Below, in pieces: positions 9,081 to 18,159 of a stretch of 64,000 nucleotides of DNA (the stretch's first letter is position 1; each line of letters opens with the position of its first letter). Made by a program: the position numbers and the translations under genes. Source of the stretch: Alistipes sp. (GTDB taxonomy: Bacteria > Bacteroidota > Bacteroidia > Bacteroidales > Rikenellaceae); the NCBI GenBank assembly GCA_017437045.1, contig JAFSBY010000029.1:1-64000 (forward strand), given 5' to 3'. The notes beneath the pieces were generated by a model. That model did no database searches. It worked only from the letters and a program-made list of their open reading frames with translations, and had not been told where the DNA came from.

Positions 9081-9497
9081 ATGAAAAGCATACACATTCA
9101 CTCCGAGGAGGAGCTGACACGCGTGGCCGAGTTGCTGCTCGAATCGCTCGAGGGGCGCACGGTGGTTGCCCTGCGCGGAGAAATGGGAGCCGGCAAGACG
9201 ACGCTGGTGCGGGCCTTGGCCGAGGTGATGGGGGTGACGGATCAGGTCACCAGCCCGACCTTTGCGCTGGTTAATCAATACGAGGGTGGCCAGGGTGAGC
9301 GGCTCTATCATTTTGATTTCTATCGCATTGACGATGTGCGTGAGGCCTACGACCTGGGCTACGAGGAGTATTTCTATTCGGGCGATCTGTGCCTGGTCGA
9401 GTGGCCCGAGAAGGTTGAGCCGTTGCTGCCTGAGGAGTTGGTCGAGGTGCATATTGCGGTCGATAGCCCGACGGAGCGCACCTTTACGATCGAATAG
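9081..9497 (+). CDS. tsaE: tRNA threonylcarbamoyladenosine biosynthesis ATPase TsaE
   Basis: A 138-residue P-loop ATPase of the TsaB-TsaD-TsaE complex, which installs N6-threonylcarbamoyl on A37 of ANN-decoding tRNAs. The Walker A motif GEMGAGKTTLVRA lies at about residues 33-45. The family signatures SPTFALVNQY and HFDFYRI follow, and the Walker B-like LCLVEWPEK is near residue 110. Length is typical. It sits 12 bases after porX and most likely shares its promoter. Confidence 0.95.
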   Translation: MKSIHIHSEEELTRVAELLLESLEGRTVVALRGEMGAGKTTLVRALAEVMGVTDQVTSPTFALVNQYEGGQGERLYHFDFYRIDDVREAYDLGYEEYFYSGDLCLVEWPEKVEPLLPEELVEVHIAVDSPTERTFTIE

Positions 9498-9544
9498 ACG
9501 AAGATTATACCTATATATAATATATATAACCCATTCCTATCCTT

Positions 9545-9943
9545 ATGCAAGAGTATATTTCAAAACAAGTACAGATTTTGCGCTCGGCTGATCAGATTTT
9601 TCAGGTCATCAGCCGCTTTGATAACCTCACCCCTGCAGTAGCCGACCGCGTAGAGGATTGGCAGGCTACGGCCGACACCTGCTCGTTCAAGGCGAAGGGC
9701 TTTACGGTCAGTCTGCGAATTGATGAGCGTGTGGAGCCGAAGCATGTGAAGATTGTGGGCGATGGCGGCGCGCCGATGGATTTTGCCTTCTGGGTGCAGT
9801 TGCAGCCGGTCGAGGCCTATGACACGCGCCTGCGCCTGGTCTTGCATGCCGAGCTGAACATGATGATGCGCATGATGATCGGCTCGAAACTGCAAAAGGC
9901 GCTCGATGAGATCGCCGACGGCATTGCTATGGCCATGCGGTAG
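9545..9943 (+). CDS. SRPBCC (START-like) domain protein
   Basis: A 132-residue protein with the alternating beta strands and long C-terminal helix of the SRPBCC fold, known for hydrophobic-ligand binding. It begins MQEYISKQVQILRSADQIF, a usual opening for the family, and ends with the helix KLQKALDEIADGIAMAMR. A methionine-rich stretch (MMMRMMIG) precedes the helix. No catalytic residues are evident. It lies 47 bases downstream of tsaE, in the same orientation, and may be part of that operon. Its ligand is unknown. Confidence 0.8.
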   Translation: MQEYISKQVQILRSADQIFQVISRFDNLTPAVADRVEDWQATADTCSFKAKGFTVSLRIDERVEPKHVKIVGDGGAPMDFAFWVQLQPVEAYDTRLRLVLHAELNMMMRMMIGSKLQKALDEIADGIAMAMR

Positions 9944-10047
9944 AGACTGCGTGATCCTCTCGGCTCGCCCTAAAGGGTTGATGGCTCCCGTTTTGCGATC
10001 GGACGAGGGGCGTAAAGGTGGCTTGGCGAAAAAAAAATCTTTTTTTG

Positions 10048-10078
10048 TTGGCGGATGAACAAATAAAGTGTATATTTG
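10048..10078 (+). promoter_or_regulatory. promoter of the HU gene
   Basis: A TATATTTG box lies at 10071-10078, with a TTG at 10048-10050 (20-base spacing; a TTTG at 10044-10047 gives 23). The HU start codon is 48 bases downstream. Confidence 0.75.
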
Positions 10079-10126
10079 CAAACTCAAAAGAGACAAATAC
10101 TTAATAACTTAATAAGATCTAAAGAT

Positions 10127-10399
10127 ATGACAAAGGCAGAAATCGTAAGCGAGATCGCTAAGAGCACCGGTGTTGAGAAGGTGCAGGTTATGGCCATCGT
10201 TGAGGCTTTCATGGATTCGGTTAAGGGCTCGTTGGAGAGCGGTAACAATGTATATCTTCGTGGTTTTGGTAGCTTCATCGTAAAGAAGCGTGCACAGAAG
10301 GTTGCTCGTAACATCTCGAAGAACACGACGATCACGATTCCGGAGCACAATATCCCCGCTTTCAAGCCGGCTAAGAGCTTCGCAGCCAAGGTGAAATAA
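10127..10399 (+). CDS. HU-family DNA-binding protein
   Basis: A 90-residue nucleoid protein of the HU/IHF family that bends and compacts DNA as a dimer. I start it at the ATG (MTKAEIVSEIAKSTG) rather than at an in-frame TTG upstream, because this gives the canonical length and N-terminus. The family signature GFGSFIVKKR occurs in the first DNA-binding strand. The beta arm (RNISKNTTITIPEHN) and the C-terminal PAFKPAKSF motif follow. It has its own strong promoter. The adjacent 30-residue basic protein gene starts 28 bases after the stop and is probably co-transcribed. Codon use is strongly biased, consistent with high expression. Confidence 0.96.
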   Translation: MTKAEIVSEIAKSTGVEKVQVMAIVEAFMDSVKGSLESGNNVYLRGFGSFIVKKRAQKVARNISKNTTITIPEHNIPAFKPAKSFAAKVK

Positions 10400-10427
10400 T
10401 TTGTAAAACCTTTAATAATTTACCACT

Positions 10428-10520
10428 ATGCCAAACGGAAAGAAGCATAAGCGCCATAAGATGGCTACCCACAAGCGTAAGAAGCGTCTTCGCAAGAATC
10501 GTCACAAGAAGAACAAGTAG
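10428..10520 (+). CDS. 30-residue basic protein, bS22/mS38 (COX24/AURKAIP1)-like
   Basis: A very short ORF encoding a 30-residue peptide that begins MPNGKKHKRHKMATHKRKKR and ends in RKNRHKKNK. Two thirds of its residues are Lys, Arg or His. The spacing of KM..HKRKKRLRKNR matches, from memory, the COX24_C/AURKAIP1 family, whose bacterial member is the small ribosomal protein bS22 of mycobacteria and whose mitochondrial member is mS38. Very similar 30-residue peptides between an HU gene and rng are common in Bacteroidota. It is inferred to be a ribosome-associated small-subunit protein. A strong terminator begins 27 bases after the stop. Confidence 0.8.
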   Translation: MPNGKKHKRHKMATHKRKKRLRKNRHKKNK

Positions 10521-10546
10521 TAGGGTAGAACCCGCTTCGGGACTAC

Positions 10547-10590
10547 GGTAAAGGTAAAGGGGTAAGACCTCTTTACCTTTACCTGCTTTT
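10547..10590 (+). terminator. terminator after the HU / small basic protein operon
   Basis: A 13-bp perfect stem (10547-10559 with 10571-10583), extended inward by a few pairs, is followed by TGCTTTT. The stem arms consist of repeated GGTAAA units. Confidence 0.85.
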
Positions 10591-11063
10591 ATGAAAAAAC
10601 GGCCTTGAGAGCCCCTTCGGGTGAGGCCGAGACGGCAGTTTAAGGCTGCTGTACAATCGTTTGAGAGTTTGACCGACACTCTCGGAATGCAAAATCGGTC
10701 GTTGTTGAATAGATTCGGTTCTGGTCGGTATGATTTCCGCAGCCGATGGGCGGATCTGATCGTGGCATGGTGTGCCGTAGTCACTTTTTGGAGGTGGTGA
10801 AGATTGGATCGACAAGGGGCTGTAGGGCGTTTGATGGGGCGGCGTGTGTGATGGTTTGCTGACCCCAAGACCTCGCTCCCCGCATAGGGGACTGCTGCAC
10901 GGAGTGAGACGATGGAGTCTGGTTTCCGGTGTGTTGAGTGGCAGGTTGGACGGGGTATGTAGCTCGGATTCAGCGATTGATAGGATGAATCCGCTTTTGG
11001 GAATGAGACGGATCAGATCGATGGTGTAAATAGCTCTGCTTGCGGGCGGAGCACAACTGAAAT
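10591..11063. other. gene-free 470-base region upstream of rng with several hairpins
   Basis: No credible ORF, tRNA or known RNA signature is visible (no tmRNA, RNase P or 6S hallmarks). Three potential hairpins occur in series: 10601-10605 with 10624-10628 (with an inner CCC/GGG stem), 10663-10668 with 10678-10683, and an 8-bp stem with one G-U pair joining 10872-10879 to 10901-10908. No clear TAnnTTTG promoter could be found. The stretch may be a long 5' leader of rng or hold an unrecognised small RNA. Confidence 0.4.
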
Positions 11064-12617
11064 ATGAATCGAGAACTGATTGTAAACGTTACTCCTGCCG
11101 AGATAACGATCGCCTTGTGTGAAGATAAGGTCCTCGTTGAGCTGAATAAGGAGCAGTGCCAAACGGGTTTTGCCGTGGGCGATGTCTATCTGGGCAAGGT
11201 GCGTAAGATTATGCCGGGACTCAATGCGGCCTTCGTCAATATTGGCCATGAGAAGGATGCCTTCATCCACTATTCCGATCTCGGCAACCATTTTGACTCC
11301 TTAAAAAAGTTGGTGAACTCCTTCCAGCCCGGAAAACGCGGCTTGAGGGTTGATACGATGAAACTCGAGGAGCCGCTCGAAAAGGGCGGTAAGATCGGCT
11401 CGCATGTGCAGCCGGGCGACCTGGTGATGGTGCAGATAGCCAAAGAGGCGATCTCGACCAAGGGCCCGCGCTTGACGGCCGAGGTGTCACTCGCCGGCCG
11501 TAATGTGGTGCTGGTGCCCTTCTCGAACAAAGTCTTCCTGTCGCAAAAGATTCGCTCGGCCGAGGAGAAACGCCGTCTGAAGCGCATTGCCGCATCGGTC
11601 TTGCCCAAGAATTTTGGGGTGATCATTCGTACGGCGGCCGTCGAGTCGAAGGACGAGGAGATCGAGCACGATATTCGCCAGCAGCTCGACCGTTGGTTCA
11701 AAGCCTGCGGTACGATCCGCAAAAAGGCCGCTACGGCCCCCGGGCAGTTGCTCAATGAGATGAGCCGTGCCAATACGATCATCCGCGACTCGCTCAATGG
11801 CTCCTTCTCGCAGATTGCCGTCAATGACGAGGCGATGTACAAGGAGATCAAGAACTATGTGCACGAGATTGACCCCCAGATGGAGAAGATCGTCAAGCTC
11901 TACAAGGGGACGGTGCCCATCTTCGATAACTTCGATATCTCGAAGCAGATCAAGTCGCTCTTTGCCAAGTATGTTTCGCTCAAGCGAGGAGCCTACCTGA
12001 TCATCGAGCGCACCGAGGCGATGAATGTCATTGATGTCAATTCGGGGAATCGCACGAAGGCCGAGGATAACCAGGAGCAGACGGCTATGGAGGTCAATTT
12101 GGCAGCCGCCAAGGAGATTGCACGCCAGCTGCGTCTGCGCGATATGGGTGGCATCGTGATCATTGACTTTATCGACCTGCACAAGGCGGTCAATAAGCAG
12201 GCTCTCTACGACGAGATGACCAAACTCATGGCCACCGATAAGGCCAAGCATACGATCTTGCCGCTCACGAAGTTCGGCCTGATGCAGATCACGCGTCAGC
12301 GTGTGCGTCCGTTGGCCATCGAGGATGTGACCGATGTCTGCCCGACCTGCAACGGCTCGGGTAAGGTCGAGCCTACGGTCTTGCTGGACAAGAAGATCGA
12401 AAACCAGATCTCGCTCCTCACGCAGGATCGTGGCCATAAATACATCGAGTTGGTCGTCAGCCCCTATGTCGCCTCGTTCTTGAATCGCGGTTTCTGGTCG
12501 TTGCGTCGCCGTTGGCAGTGGCGTTACAAGACCCGCATTAAGATTGTGGAGGATCAGAGCACGGGCATGATCGATGTGCACTATCATGACCGCAAGGGCA
12601 ACGATCTGATCAAATAG
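11064..12617 (+). CDS. rng: ribonuclease G (RNase E/G family)
   Basis: A 517-residue endoribonuclease that cleaves single-stranded A/U-rich RNA, acting in rRNA 5'-end maturation and mRNA turnover. An N-terminal S1 domain (about 35-125, VGDVYLGKVRKIMPGLNAAF) is followed by the catalytic DNase-I-like domain, with metal-binding aspartates D324 (NVIDVNSG) and D368 (IVIIDFIDL). The Zn-link CPTC motif is at 426-429. It has the short RNase G architecture without the long scaffold tail of RNase E. It follows a long non-coding stretch and precedes mfd by 76 bases. Confidence 0.96.
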   Translation: MNRELIVNVTPAEITIALCEDKVLVELNKEQCQTGFAVGDVYLGKVRKIMPGLNAAFVNIGHEKDAFIHYSDLGNHFDSLKKLVNSFQPGKRGLRVDTMKLEEPLEKGGKIGSHVQPGDLVMVQIAKEAISTKGPRLTAEVSLAGRNVVLVPFSNKVFLSQKIRSAEEKRRLKRIAASVLPKNFGVIIRTAAVESKDEEIEHDIRQQLDRWFKACGTIRKKAATAPGQLLNEMSRANTIIRDSLNGSFSQIAVNDEAMYKEIKNYVHEIDPQMEKIVKLYKGTVPIFDNFDISKQIKSLFAKYVSLKRGAYLIIERTEAMNVIDVNSGNRTKAEDNQEQTAMEVNLAAAKEIARQLRLRDMGGIVIIDFIDLHKAVNKQALYDEMTKLMATDKAKHTILPLTKFGLMQITRQRVRPLAIEDVTDVCPTCNGSGKVEPTVLLDKKIENQISLLTQDRGHKYIELVVSPYVASFLNRGFWSLRRRWQWRYKTRIKIVEDQSTGMIDVHYHDRKGNDLIK

Positions 12618-12693
12618 TGCCCGTATTGATACGGCCGACCATCAAACCCTACGCCGAGACGCTGTTATCCGTTCAACTGCAAGGTAGCTGATC

Positions 12694-15600
12694 GTGACAA
12701 ACGAAGCCAACCATACCGTTCTGGCCCTTTTTGCAGGCTCCGAGCCGCTCCAGCAACTCGAGCGAGCCATGCAGACTGAAGGCGTCACCCTCCATCTGGA
12801 AGAGTTGGTGGGCGGGGCCTTGTCGTGCTATGCCTCGTCACTGATTGTCCGTCAGGGGGGTATTCACCTCTTTGTGGCCGATGATCGGGATGCTGCGGCC
12901 TATCTGATGAACGACTTTTATCGCTTGCTCGACGAGCGAAAGGTCTATTTCTTCCCCTCGTCCTACAAACGATCGGTCGCCTATGGCGGTGAGGACCCGC
13001 AGGGGGTGGTGCAGCGTACCTCGACGCTGGCTGCGCTGCGAAATTATACGGGGGAGGATTATCTGGTCGTCTGCACCTATCCCGAGGCGTTGGCCGAGCG
13101 TGTGGCCGATGAGGCTACCATGCAGGCCGGAACGATTCGGGTGGCTGTGGGAGATAATCTCTCGATCGAGGTGCTGGAGGATGCACTCGTTGAGGCCTCC
13201 TTCGAGCGGGTCGATTTTGTCTATGCCCCGGGTCAATATGCCGTGCGCGGCGGTATCGTCGATCTCTTCTCCTTCGTGGAGAGCAAACCCTATCGTGTCG
13301 ATTTCTTTGGGGATGAGGTGGATTCGATCCGCCGATTTGAGATCTCGAGCCAGCTTTCGACCGACCGATTGCAGCAGATCGAGATTGTCCCCGACCTTTC
13401 GGCGCGCGAAGCATTGGCCGAGCGGGTCTCGTTGGCGCGTTTCGTGGGGCCGAAGGCCGCTTGGTGGAGCTACGACCTGGATGGGGTGCTGCGTCGCATC
13501 AATGAGGTGCGTCGCAAAACGTTGGCCGATCTGGAGGATCCGAGCCGGATTGATCGGCTGCTCACCTCGCGCAATGGTCTGCTGGCCGATTTGGAGCAGA
13601 ACCGACTGTTGCTGTTGCGCAATACGCTGCCGGAACGTCCGGCGGCTTGTTCGGTGAAGTTTGCCACCCAACCCCAGCCCAAGTTTAACAAGAATTTCGA
13701 GCTTGTAGCCGATGATGTGATTCGTAATGCGTTGCGCGGCTATAAGTGTTTCATCCTCTCGGAAAATAAGGTACAAGTCGAACGTCTGGAGAATATCTTC
13801 CATCAGATCGGTCGCGGACAGGCCGTGCTGCGCTCGTTGCCCATCACGCTGCGGGAGGGGTTTGTGGATCACGATCTCAACCTCTGCCTCTATACGGATC
13901 ACCAAATCTTTGATCGTTATCAGCGTTATCGCATCAACGGTGAGATCAAGCGCGATGAGCAGATGACTGTGGCCGAGCTGAATCAGCTGCGCCCGGGTGA
14001 CTATATCGTGCACATCGACCACGGCGTGGGTCGATTCGATGGTCTGGTCAAGGTGGTCGAAAACGGCAAGGCGCATGAGGCGATCAAGTTGGTCTATAAG
14101 GATGGCGATGTGCTCTTTGTGAATGTCCACTCGCTGCACCGCATTTCGCGCTATAAATCGGGCGATGGCGAGCCGCCCAAGATCTATAAACTCGGTACGG
14201 GGGCATGGCAGAAACTCAAGAGTGCCACGAAGAAGGCCGTCAAGGATATTTCGCGCCAGCTCATAGCCCTCTATGCCCGCCGCAAGGCCTCGCAAGGCTT
14301 TGCCTTTACGCCCGACAGCTACCTGCAACACGAGCTGGAGGCCTCGTTCCAATACGAGGATACGCCCGATCAGCAGGCGGCCGTGGCTGCCGTCAAGCGG
14401 GATATGGAGTCCGACCAGCCGATGGATCGTCTGGTGTGTGGCGATGTGGGTTTTGGCAAGACCGAGGTGGCGATTCGTGCCGCCTTCAAAGCGGCTACCG
14501 ACGGAAAACAGGTGGCTGTGTTGGTCCCCACGACGATTCTGGCACTACAACATTATCGCTCCTTTTCGGAGCGTCTGCGGGGCTTCCCGGTGACGATCGA
14601 GTACATCAACCGTACGAAACGTCCCAAAGAGGTGAAGCAGATTGTCGAGGATCTGGCCTCGGGCAAGATCGACATTCTGATCGGCACGCACAAGATGCTC
14701 GGCAAGCAGATTCGTTTCCGCGATCTGGGACTGCTGATCATCGACGAGGAGCAGAAATTCGGTGTGTCGGCCAAAGAGAAACTGACCGAGCTGAGCGTTT
14801 CGGTCGATACGCTGACCCTGACGGCTACGCCCATTCCGCGTACGCTGCAATTCTCGCTCATGGGTTCGCGCGACCTGTCGGTCATCTCGACACCGCCACC
14901 CAACCGCCAGCCGATTCAGACCGAGTCGCACGCCTTCAGCGAGGAGATCATTCGCGATGCCATCGAGCAGGAGCTCGCCCGCGACGGTCAGGTCTATTTC
15001 GTCCACAACCGCGTGGAGGATCTGCTGACGATGCAGGGGCTGATTACGCGCCTCTGCCCGAAGGCTCGTGTCGGTGTGGGACATGGTAAGATGCCCGCCG
15101 AACAGCTCGAAAAGCTGATCATGGACTTCATCTACGGGGAGTTTGATGTGCTGCTCTCGACCACCATTGTCGAGAATGGTATTGACATTCCGAATGCCAA
15201 TACGATCATCATCAACAACGCCCAAAACTTCGGCTTGAGCGACCTGCATCAGCTGCGTGGTCGTGTCGGACGATCCAATAAACGAGCCTATTGCTACCTG
15301 CTCTCGCCCCCCGATGAGTTGTTGAGCTCGGATGCTCGCCGCCGTCTGCGTGCCATCGAGGAGTTTTCGGACCTGGGGTCGGGCTTCAGCATCGCCATGC
15401 AGGACCTCGACATTCGTGGCGCGGGCAATTTGCTGGGTGCCGAGCAGAGCGGCTTCATCACCGACATCGGCTTTGAGACCTACCAGAAGATTCTCAACGA
15501 GGCGATTGCCGAGTTGCGTCAGGAGGGGTTGCTGGTGCCGGGTATGAGTGATCGCGAACAGCAGGTGGTCGATGCCATGCGCTTTATCGAGGATGCCCAT

Positions 15601-16032
15601 ATCGAGATCGAGGTCGAGGCGGGGCTGCCGGATAGCTATGTGGCACAGCAGGCCGAGCGACTGAAACTCTATCGGGAGTTGGACTCGCTCAAGGACGAGG
15701 AGGCGCTGCAGGGCTTCGAGCACCGATTGGTCGATCGTTTTGGACAGTTGCCGCGCGCCGCTACGGAGTTGCTCAATGTGGTGCGTCTGCGCTGGGAGGC
15801 GATTCGTCTCGGTATGGAGCGCGTGAAGGTGAAGAATGGATTGATGATCGTGCACTTTGTGGGCGATGCACAATCGGCCTTCTATCGGAGTGAGGTCTTT
15901 AGCCACCTGCTGGCCGAGATTGGCCGTCGTCCCGACCGCTTCGTACTCAAACAGCACAATAATCGCCTGGCGATGACCGTTAGAGGGGTAAAGGATATTG
16001 AGGACGGTTACAAAACGTTGCGTGTGTTATGA
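12694..16032 (+). CDS. mfd: transcription-repair coupling factor Mfd
   Basis: A 1112-residue SF2 ATPase that removes stalled RNA polymerase at DNA lesions and recruits UvrA. The start is GTG at 12694. N-terminal UvrB-like domains are followed by the RNA-polymerase-interacting domain (LRPGDYIVHIDHGVGRFDG, about 430-450). The helicase module has Walker A GDVGFGKTEVA near residue 585, DEEQ near 685, TATPIPRTLQ, and motif VI LRGRVGRSNKRAYCY. The C-terminal TRCF domain is present (LYRELDSLKDEEALQGFEHR). Length is normal. Its stop overlaps the coaX start in an ATGA, so the two are translationally coupled. Confidence 0.97.
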   Translation: MTNEANHTVLALFAGSEPLQQLERAMQTEGVTLHLEELVGGALSCYASSLIVRQGGIHLFVADDRDAAAYLMNDFYRLLDERKVYFFPSSYKRSVAYGGEDPQGVVQRTSTLAALRNYTGEDYLVVCTYPEALAERVADEATMQAGTIRVAVGDNLSIEVLEDALVEASFERVDFVYAPGQYAVRGGIVDLFSFVESKPYRVDFFGDEVDSIRRFEISSQLSTDRLQQIEIVPDLSAREALAERVSLARFVGPKAAWWSYDLDGVLRRINEVRRKTLADLEDPSRIDRLLTSRNGLLADLEQNRLLLLRNTLPERPAACSVKFATQPQPKFNKNFELVADDVIRNALRGYKCFILSENKVQVERLENIFHQIGRGQAVLRSLPITLREGFVDHDLNLCLYTDHQIFDRYQRYRINGEIKRDEQMTVAELNQLRPGDYIVHIDHGVGRFDGLVKVVENGKAHEAIKLVYKDGDVLFVNVHSLHRISRYKSGDGEPPKIYKLGTGAWQKLKSATKKAVKDISRQLIALYARRKASQGFAFTPDSYLQHELEASFQYEDTPDQQAAVAAVKRDMESDQPMDRLVCGDVGFGKTEVAIRAAFKAATDGKQVAVLVPTTILALQHYRSFSERLRGFPVTIEYINRTKRPKEVKQIVEDLASGKIDILIGTHKMLGKQIRFRDLGLLIIDEEQKFGVSAKEKLTELSVSVDTLTLTATPIPRTLQFSLMGSRDLSVISTPPPNRQPIQTESHAFSEEIIRDAIEQELARDGQVYFVHNRVEDLLTMQGLITRLCPKARVGVGHGKMPAEQLEKLIMDFIYGEFDVLLSTTIVENGIDIPNANTIIINNAQNFGLSDLHQLRGRVGRSNKRAYCYLLSPPDELLSSDARRRLRAIEEFSDLGSGFSIAMQDLDIRGAGNLLGAEQSGFITDIGFETYQKILNEAIAELRQEGLLVPGMSDREQQVVDAMRFIEDAHIEIEVEAGLPDSYVAQQAERLKLYRELDSLKDEEALQGFEHRLVDRFGQLPRAATELLNVVRLRWEAIRLGMERVKVKNGLMIVHFVGDAQSAFYRSEVFSHLLAEIGRRPDRFVLKQHNNRLAMTVRGVKDIEDGYKTLRVL

Positions 16033-16766
16033 TGAATCTGTTGATCGATCGAGGAAATACGCGCACCAAATGGGCCGTAGCCGAGTCTGCGGGTCGGATC
16101 GTGGAGGTGGGAATGGCAGAGCCTACCGAAGCGTGGATCGGCGCGCTGATGTGTCGTTATCGGCTCACGCGCGCCATCTGCTCCTCGACTCGCGGGGCAA
16201 TGGCCGATGTGGCTGCGCTGTTGCAGGGACGATTGGACGAGGTGCTTTGGTTCACGGCCGAGACCCCCGTACCGATCGGCATTGATTACCGAACGCCCGA
16301 GACACTGGGGCGTGATCGCGTGGCTGCGGCCGTGGGTGCGATGACGCTGTATGGTGGGCGGAATTGCCTGGTGGTGGATTTCGGTACGGCACTGACGATC
16401 GATCTGGTGACGGCCGATGGTGTGTTCCGCGGGGGTACGATTTCGCTGGGGCTCACGAGCCGATTCCGAGCTCTCGAAGCCTTCACGGCCGGACTGCCGT
16501 TGTGTGAACCTTCTGACGAGGAGGCCTTGCAGGGAAAGAGCACGCGCGAGGCGATCGAACAGGGTGTAATGCACTCCGTAAGCTTCGAATTGGAGGGCTA
16601 TATAGCCCGCATGGAGGAAAAATTTAGCGATTTATGCGTTATTTTTACCGGTGGAGAGGCGAAATACTTTGTGAAAAGAATTAAAAATACGATATTTGCA
16701 GAACCTAATTTGGTGTTTTGCGGTTTGAACCGAATTTTAGAATACAATGCAACAACGAAAAAATAG
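16029..16766 (+). CDS. coaX: type III pantothenate kinase CoaX
   Basis: A 245-residue ASKHA-fold kinase that phosphorylates pantothenate in the first step of CoA synthesis. The phosphate-binding loop LLIDRGNTRTKW includes D7. TPETLGRDRVAAAVGAM holds the pantothenate-binding G-x-D-R, and VVDFGTALTIDLV gives the catalytic D117 region. Two adjacent ATG codons (16029, 16032) are possible starts, the first overlapping the mfd stop. The next gene starts 4 bases after the coaX stop. Pantothenate for this enzyme would come from panC and panD further along the window. Confidence 0.95.
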   Translation: MMNLLIDRGNTRTKWAVAESAGRIVEVGMAEPTEAWIGALMCRYRLTRAICSSTRGAMADVAALLQGRLDEVLWFTAETPVPIGIDYRTPETLGRDRVAAAVGAMTLYGGRNCLVVDFGTALTIDLVTADGVFRGGTISLGLTSRFRALEAFTAGLPLCEPSDEEALQGKSTREAIEQGVMHSVSFELEGYIARMEEKFSDLCVIFTGGEAKYFVKRIKNTIFAEPNLVFCGLNRILEYNATTKK

Positions 16767-16770
16767 TCTG

Positions 16771-18108
16771 ATGAAGCTCTTTGCAACCATTGCATGCGTC
16801 GTTTTCTCGTCGCTTGCCATGGCGCAGACGAGCAGTATCAACGCCTTCTCGCCCTATACGATGTATGGAGTCGGTGAGATCAATACCCCCGGAACGCTTG
16901 CGATGCGTTCGATGGGCGGTGTGGGTGTCGCTGCACGCCAGGTCGGCATGATTAACCTGCTCAATCCGGCCGGTATGAGCCTGGTGAGCCGTAAGAGTAT
17001 GCTGCTCAATGTGGAGTTGGAGGGGCAGAATTACTACAACTATCAGACCGTGGCCGGTGCCGAGAAGAAATCGGCCTACAACTCGTTCAATATTCGTCAG
17101 TTTGCGCTGCAAATGCCGTTGGGCAAGGGTCTCGGTGTCGGATTGAGCGTTGCGCCGTATAGCTCGGTGGGTTATCGGATGATGTACGACCATGAGTATG
17201 ACCCGATGGATCCGGTTTGGGGTAATGTCGGCCGTGTCAATTATAGCTACCAGGGCGAGGGTGATGTGACGGAGGTGAAACTCGCGCTCGGTTACGAGCT
17301 CTTCAAGAACTTCTCGATCGGTGCAGCCCTGCAATACTATTGGGGCGATATCGACCGTACGTATGTCATGACCCCCGTGTCGATCACCGGCAACGGATCG
17401 TATAGCTCGATTGTGGGTGAGTCGGAGTATGGTATTTCGCGTGTGAAGGCGCAATTTGGTGTGCAGTGGAATGCCATCTTGACCTCGCGCCGCATCTTGA
17501 CGCTGGGTGCAACGTATGATTTGGGAGGCGACCTGAAACCTTCGGTGAGCAACACGATTGCCGGCGATGCTACGGTGCAGGATGATCAGGGTACACTGCC
17601 CCTCTCGCTGCCCAAGCAGCTGACCGTGGGTGCCTTCTATCAGAATGCCCGCTGGTCGTTGGGACTGGACTATACGTTCCAGGGTTGGGGCGATAACGAG
17701 TATGTGGAGAACACGGGTTCGAACTCGACGCAGGCACCGATGCAGGTGGCCTATACCGATACGCACACGATCAAGGCCGGTGTGGAGTTTGTCCCCGCCC
17801 GTTTTGATGCCCGTCGTTTCTGGCGTCGCTGGTCCTATCGAGCCGGTCTGCGTTATGGCAGCTTCTGCCAGACCTATAACCAGGAGAAGTTGCACGAGAT
17901 GGCCGTAACGGTGGGTCTGGGTGTACCGCTCAAGTTCCGTGGTGTCTCGGCCATTGATGTGGGCTTCGAGTATGGTCGTCGTGGCTTCAATGTGGATGAG
18001 GCGGCCGGATTGGTACGTCAGCAGTATTTCAAGTTTGCCGTAGGCTTTAAGCTCTTCGGTGGTGCCGAGAACCACGAGTATTGGTTCATGCGACCCAAGT
18101 ATGATTAA
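16771..18108 (+). CDS. FadL-like outer-membrane beta-barrel protein
   Basis: A 445-residue predicted outer-membrane protein. I start it at the ATG at 16771, 4 bases after coaX. This gives a clean signal peptide (MKLFATIACVVFSSLAMAQ), whereas an in-frame ATG at 16747 would add eight polar residues and overlap coaX. The mature part consists of repeated amphipathic strands and resembles the OMPP1/FadL/TodX family, including the early NPAG motif (LLNPAGMSL) typical of FadL-type barrels. Conserved placement between coaX and the TPR-lptC genes in Bacteroidota suggests an envelope role. The transported compound is unknown. Confidence 0.82.
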   Translation: MKLFATIACVVFSSLAMAQTSSINAFSPYTMYGVGEINTPGTLAMRSMGGVGVAARQVGMINLLNPAGMSLVSRKSMLLNVELEGQNYYNYQTVAGAEKKSAYNSFNIRQFALQMPLGKGLGVGLSVAPYSSVGYRMMYDHEYDPMDPVWGNVGRVNYSYQGEGDVTEVKLALGYELFKNFSIGAALQYYWGDIDRTYVMTPVSITGNGSYSSIVGESEYGISRVKAQFGVQWNAILTSRRILTLGATYDLGGDLKPSVSNTIAGDATVQDDQGTLPLSLPKQLTVGAFYQNARWSLGLDYTFQGWGDNEYVENTGSNSTQAPMQVAYTDTHTIKAGVEFVPARFDARRFWRRWSYRAGLRYGSFCQTYNQEKLHEMAVTVGLGVPLKFRGVSAIDVGFEYGRRGFNVDEAAGLVRQQYFKFAVGFKLFGGAENHEYWFMRPKYD

Positions 18109-18159
18109 CCGCGACATGTTTGCGCAACAACATAAAAATTAAATAACCAAACAACACAC

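Noticed and set aside
10371..10868. Minus-strand ORF of 165 codons in the gap before rng
   Set aside because: It has an Arg-, His- and Ser-rich composition without domain signs, overlaps the HU terminator and small basic protein gene, and has no promoter.
10844..11029. Plus-strand ORF of 61 codons in the same gap
   Set aside because: Low-complexity Arg/Gly-rich translation with no start signal or homology recognised. I treat the region as non-coding.
10591..11063. tmRNA, RNase P RNA or 6S RNA in the gap before rng
   Set aside because: None of the signature sequences (tRNA-like ends, GAGGAAAGTCC, ACAGAAA) are present.
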